A stretch of 64,000 nt of DNA from Caldimonas manganoxidans ATCC BAA-369. GTDB taxonomy: Bacteria > Pseudomonadota > Gammaproteobacteria > Burkholderiales > Burkholderiaceae_C. Below, one piece after another: positions 61,042 to 64,000 of the stretch. Each line of letters opens with the position of its first letter. The first letter of the stretch is position 1. The stretch spans positions 1 through 64,000 of the forward strand of contig NZ_KB905940.1 of assembly GCF_000381125.1 (NCBI RefSeq), given 5' to 3'. The notes beneath the pieces are model-generated. The model searched no databases. It saw only the letters and a program-made list of their open reading frames with translations, and was not told where the DNA came from. The position numbers were made by a program, and so were the translations under genes.

Positions 61042-61244
61042 GGTTCGTTCTCCCGGGAGGGGCCTTCCATGCGGGCACGCACGATCACCAGCACCACGCC
61101 GGCGGCTGTGCATGCCGCCCCTACCAGCATAAACCCAAGCCCGAGCGTCTGGGCACGGGCGGCAACGAACCCACCCCACACGGCGGCCAGTAAACCCCCG
61201 TAGATGAGCAACCAGGCGGCCGCGTCGATCCACTGCACACGCAT
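61038..61244 (-). CDS. Small two-helix membrane protein, function unknown
   Basis: A 68-residue protein starting MRVQWIDAAAWLLIYGGLLA, with two hydrophobic helices (about 9-28 and 36-57, LGLGFMLVGAACTAAGVVLV) and a short charged tail. The start shares one base with the stop of the acyl-CoA dehydrogenase gene and its own stop overlaps the Dabb gene, so it is embedded in the operon. A longer frame from 61319 exists but would overlap the dehydrogenase coding end. No family recognised. Confidence 0.75.
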   Translation of the reverse strand: MRVQWIDAAAWLLIYGGLLAAVWGGFVAARAQTLGLGFMLVGAACTAAGVVLVIVRARMEGPSRENEP

Positions 61245-63079
61245 CACAAAGCCTGCGGCGACAAGTCCAAACAGGTACGGTTTCGGTGGGCGACCACGCT
61301 CAGCCACGCATCGATGCACGGCAGCTCGTAGCGGAAGAAATACCGCGCCGCTGCCAGCTTGCCCTCAACGAACTCCGGCGGCAACCGGTCGCGGCAAGCC
61401 CAGGCGCGGTGAGCGAGCTCGAGCCACATCCAAGCCAGCACCACGTGTCCGAAGGCCTGCAGGTAGGGCGTGGCATTGGCCAGTGCTTCGTCGGGCTGAG
61501 CCCCGGCCCAGGCCTTGCGTGTGGCCTCGACCAACTCTTGCAGCGCCCGAGCCAGCGATGACGCCAGCGGCGCCACGGCCGGCTGAGCGGCAGCAAGCGC
61601 GATGCTGGCCTCGATGCGCTGGGCCAGCAGTTGCAGTCCGCGTCCGTCCTCCATCAGCACTTTGCGACCCAACAAATCCAAGGCTTGGATGCCGTGTGTG
61701 CCTTCGTGAATCATGTTCAGCCGGTTGTCGCGCCAATACTGCTCCACCGGGAAGTCACGCGTATAGCCGTAGCCCCCGAGGACCTGCATGGCCAGGCTGT
61801 TGGCCTCCAGGCACCACTGGCTGGGCCAGCTCTTGGCGATGGGCGTGAGCACTTCCAACAGCAACCTCGCCTCTTGGGCGGCCTCATCTTCCCCCGTGTA
61901 CTGCTCATCGACCAAGCGGGCGCAATACAGCTCCAGGGCCAGCGCGCCTTCGCAATAGGCCTTTTGTGCCAACAGCATGCGCTTCACATCGGCATGCTCG
62001 ATGATGGGCACCGGCGGCGAGGACGGGTCCTTGCCAGCCGGCCCCACCGGACGGCCTTGCGGGCGCTGGCGCGCATAGTCCAAGGACGCGAGAAATCCGG
62101 CATACCCAAGCATCGTGGCGCCCAGGCCCACGCCGATGCGGGCTTCGTTCATCATGTGGAACATGCACGCCAAGCCCCGCCCGGGCTCACCCACGAGGTA
62201 GCCGATCGCCCCTGGGCCGCCGCGCACGGGGAAGCGCCCTTCGCCGAAGTTGAGCAGGGTGTTGGTGGTGCCCCGATAGCCGCATTTGTGGTTCAAGCCG
62301 GCCAGCGCCACGTCGTTGCGTTCGCCGGTGAGGCGTCCTTCGGTATCGACCAAACGCTTGGGCACGATGAACAGCGAGATGCCCTTGACACCCGGAATGA
62401 GCTTGCCATCGGGGCCAGGGATTTTGGCCAACACCAGATGGATGATGTTCTCGGTGATCTCGTGGTCGCCCCCCGAGATCCACATCTTGTGGCCCCGGAG
62501 TCGATAACGCGGCCCCAGCGGATCGGCCTGAAAGTCCGCTCCGTCGGGTTGCGCACGGGTGGCAATGTCGGACAAGCTGGAGCCAGCTTGGGGCTCGCTC
62601 AGACACATGGTGCCAAACCAGCGGCCAGCAAACTCGTTGCGCGCAAAGACGGCCTTCTGCATCGGGGTGCCGTGCGCCATCAGCAGGCTGGCATTGCCGC
62701 TGGTGAGCATGGCATAGGCTCCCAAAGAGACGCTGGCCATCGAAAAAAAACTGTTGGCCGCCATCTCCACCACGCAGGGCAGCTGCATGCCGCCGATCTC
62801 GTAGTCTTGGGCGGCAGCCAGCATGCCCGACTCGACATAGGCCCGTGCGGCCTCATGGGTGGCGCGTGGCAAATGCACCTGCTGACCGTCGAAATGGGGC
62901 TCTTCGAGGTCAGCCAGCCGATTGAACGGGGCGAACTTTTCGCGGGCGATGCGCTCGCAGGTGTCGAGCACCGAATCGAAGGTCTCCCGACCGTGGTCGG
63001 CAAACCGCTTCCGGCGGGTCAATGCGACCACATCGAGCCAGTCATAGAGTAAGAAGTCGAGCGTGGCTCGCAAGCTCAT
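61244..63079 (-). CDS. Acyl-CoA dehydrogenase (long form, DmdC/FadE-like)
   Basis: A 611-residue flavoenzyme with the extended C-terminal domain of this subfamily. Segments are CLSEPQAGSSLSDIATRAQP (substrate/FAD), YRLRGHKMWISGGDHEITEN, MMNEARIGVGLGATMLGYAG and the catalytic-Glu region LNMIHEGTHGIQALDLLGRK. GGAAGGGG precedes the ATG at 63079; an in-frame ATG at 63094 lacks one. It introduces the first double bond in fatty-acyl or related CoA esters, and the thiolase gene lies 21 bases upstream on the same strand. Confidence 0.95.
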   Translation of the reverse strand: MSLRATLDFLLYDWLDVVALTRRKRFADHGRETFDSVLDTCERIAREKFAPFNRLADLEEPHFDGQQVHLPRATHEAARAYVESGMLAAAQDYEIGGMQLPCVVEMAANSFFSMASVSLGAYAMLTSGNASLLMAHGTPMQKAVFARNEFAGRWFGTMCLSEPQAGSSLSDIATRAQPDGADFQADPLGPRYRLRGHKMWISGGDHEITENIIHLVLAKIPGPDGKLIPGVKGISLFIVPKRLVDTEGRLTGERNDVALAGLNHKCGYRGTTNTLLNFGEGRFPVRGGPGAIGYLVGEPGRGLACMFHMMNEARIGVGLGATMLGYAGFLASLDYARQRPQGRPVGPAGKDPSSPPVPIIEHADVKRMLLAQKAYCEGALALELYCARLVDEQYTGEDEAAQEARLLLEVLTPIAKSWPSQWCLEANSLAMQVLGGYGYTRDFPVEQYWRDNRLNMIHEGTHGIQALDLLGRKVLMEDGRGLQLLAQRIEASIALAAAQPAVAPLASSLARALQELVEATRKAWAGAQPDEALANATPYLQAFGHVVLAWMWLELAHRAWACRDRLPPEFVEGKLAAARYFFRYELPCIDAWLSVVAHRNRTCLDLSPQAL

Positions 63080-63100
63080 CGCGGCCCCTTCCATGCGGAC

Positions 63101-64000
63101 TCAAAGCACTTCGAACACACCGGCAGCGCCCATGCCACCGCCGATGCACATGGTCACGCACACCCGCTTGGCCCCACGACGCTTGCCTTCGATCAAGGCA
63201 TGGCCGGTCAGACGTTGGCCACTCATGCCATAAGGATGGCCCAAAGCAATGGCCCCCCCGTTGACATTCAAGCGATCCATGGGAATGCCCAGAGTGTCCG
63301 CGCAGTACAACACCTGGACGGCAAACGCTTCGTTCAGTTCCCACAAATCGATGTCGTCCATCTTCAGGCCCAGGCGCTTGAGCACCTTGGGCACGGCAAA
63401 CACCGGGCCAATGCCCATTTCATCGGGCTCGCAGCCAGCCACCGCAAAGCCCAAGAAGCGCCCTAGGGGTTTGAGACCGCGCTGCTCGGCCAGTTTGGCA
63501 TTCATCACCACGCAAGCCCCCGCGCCGTCGGAAAACTGGCTGGCATTGCCCGCAGCGATGACGCCCCCGGGCAAGGCCGTACGGATCCCGGCCACCGCCT
63601 CGTAAGTGGTGCCCGGCCGCAGCCCTTCATCGACACTGACAGTGACTTCCTTGGTGCGCAAGCCCATCACGGGATCGGCCACCCCGGCGGTCACGGTGAT
63701 GGGCACGATTTCATCGCGGAACTTGCCCGCTTCTTGGGCCGCACAAGCCTTCTGTTGGCTGGCGGCTCCGTATTCGTCCATTCGCTCACGCGGAATGTTG
63801 TACCGCTTGGCCACCTGCTCGGCCGTCTGCAGCATGCTCCAGTAGATTTCGGGCTTGTGCTGCATCAGCCAGTTCTCACGCAGCATGTGCGTGTTGGCTT
63901 CGTTCTGCACGCAAGAGATGCTCTCGACGCCACCGGCCACGTAAATGTCCCCTTCACCGGCGATGATGCGTTGCGCCGCCATGGCAATGGTCTGCAGGCC
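63101..64000 (-). CDS. Acetyl-CoA C-acyltransferase (thiolase), N-terminus beyond the window
   Basis: The last 300 residues of a thiolase; the frame is open across 63983-64000 ([12 protein letters not shown]), so the start lies past the right edge. The part in view has [20 protein letters not shown], the His motif [20 protein letters not shown] and the second Cys in [18 protein letters not shown]. The acyl-Cys region is outside. Substrate contacts resemble FadA/FadI-type degradative thiolases more than PhaA. It probably heads the acyl-CoA catabolic operon that extends to 55.7 kb. Confidence 0.94.
   Translation of the reverse strand, partial: GLQTIAMAAQRIIAGEGDIYVAGGVESISCVQNEANTHMLRENWLMQHKPEIYWSMLQTAEQVAKRYNIPRERMDEYGAASQQKACAAQEAGKFRDEIVPITVTAGVADPVMGLRTKEVTVSVDEGLRPGTTYEAVAGIRTALPGGVIAAGNASQFSDGAGACVVMNAKLAEQRGLKPLGRFLGFAVAGCEPDEMGIGPVFAVPKVLKRLGLKMDDIDLWELNEAFAVQVLYCADTLGIPMDRLNVNGGAIALGHPYGMSGQRLTGHALIEGKRRGAKRVCVTMCIGGGMGAAGVFEVL

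Overview
The window is a 64-kb piece of a GC-rich chromosome that reads as a betaproteobacterium of the order Burkholderiales (Comamonadaceae/Sphaerotilaceae-like; the genus cannot be fixed from sequence reading alone). Support comes from the phaC-phaA-phaB polyhydroxybutyrate operon, the mltG-tmk-holB-pilZ-tatD block, the TPP-riboswitch thi operon, and the mutase/MeaB/propionyl-CoA carboxylase operon. About 62 protein genes are tightly packed, many with 1- to 4-base start/stop overlaps. I see no tRNA, rRNA, CRISPR, insertion sequence, integrase or prophage gene.

Layout. 1-5.9 kb (minus strand): a type I secretion ABC transporter and its membrane-fusion partner, then the N-terminal 482 codons of a giant LapA-type retained adhesin that runs off the left edge; a NUDIX hydrolase lies just upstream on the same strand. 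5.96-12.2 kb (plus): a fumarylacetoacetate/fumarylpyruvate hydrolase-like gene, a zeta-class GST isomerase, pgeF, a small membrane protein on the other strand, then phaCAB. 12.2-16.2 kb: mnmH, a divergent tesA/ybbA-like pair whose start codons overlap, rlmB and upp. 16.3-21.6 kb: a secreted DUF302 protein, an MFS transporter, a 2-hydroxyacid dehydrogenase and a penicillin-acylase-family hydrolase.

21.7-28.5 kb: a thiamine operon (promoter, TPP riboswitch, thiC, thiO, thiS, thiG, fused thiD-thiE) followed by bioB. 28.5-30.7 kb: tesB, a LysE-family exporter and an exported peroxiredoxin. 30.8-38.9 kb (minus): the propionyl-CoA to succinyl-CoA pathway (mutase, MeaB, PccB, PccA, epimerase) plus a phosphoribosyltransferase, facing a divergent GntR/FCD regulator across a perfect inverted repeat that overlaps a TATAAT box. 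39.8-44.7 kb (minus): a 69-residue small protein, an exported ankyrin protein and tatD-pilZ-holB-tmk-mltG. 44.7-52.6 kb: ygfZ, DUF4936 and NRDE genes, a hot-dog/GNAT fusion, an esterase, an iron-type alcohol dehydrogenase, a CorC/HlyC protein and a patatin-like protein. 52.6-55.6 kb: lipoprotein SodC (with a clear terminator) and Tex. 55.7-64.0 kb (minus): an acyl-CoA/fatty-acid catabolic cluster ending in a thiolase cut by the right edge.

The common metabolic theme is acyl-CoA handling: PHB storage, propionate, thioesterases, acyl-CoA dehydrogenases and thiolases, with cofactor supply from the thiamine and biotin genes. I did not find a convincing new multi-gene system. The most follow-up-worthy items are the predicted LapG-type cleavage site in the adhesin, the GntR operator, three apparently leaderless start regions, the layered control region of thiC, and several small or fused conserved-looking proteins.
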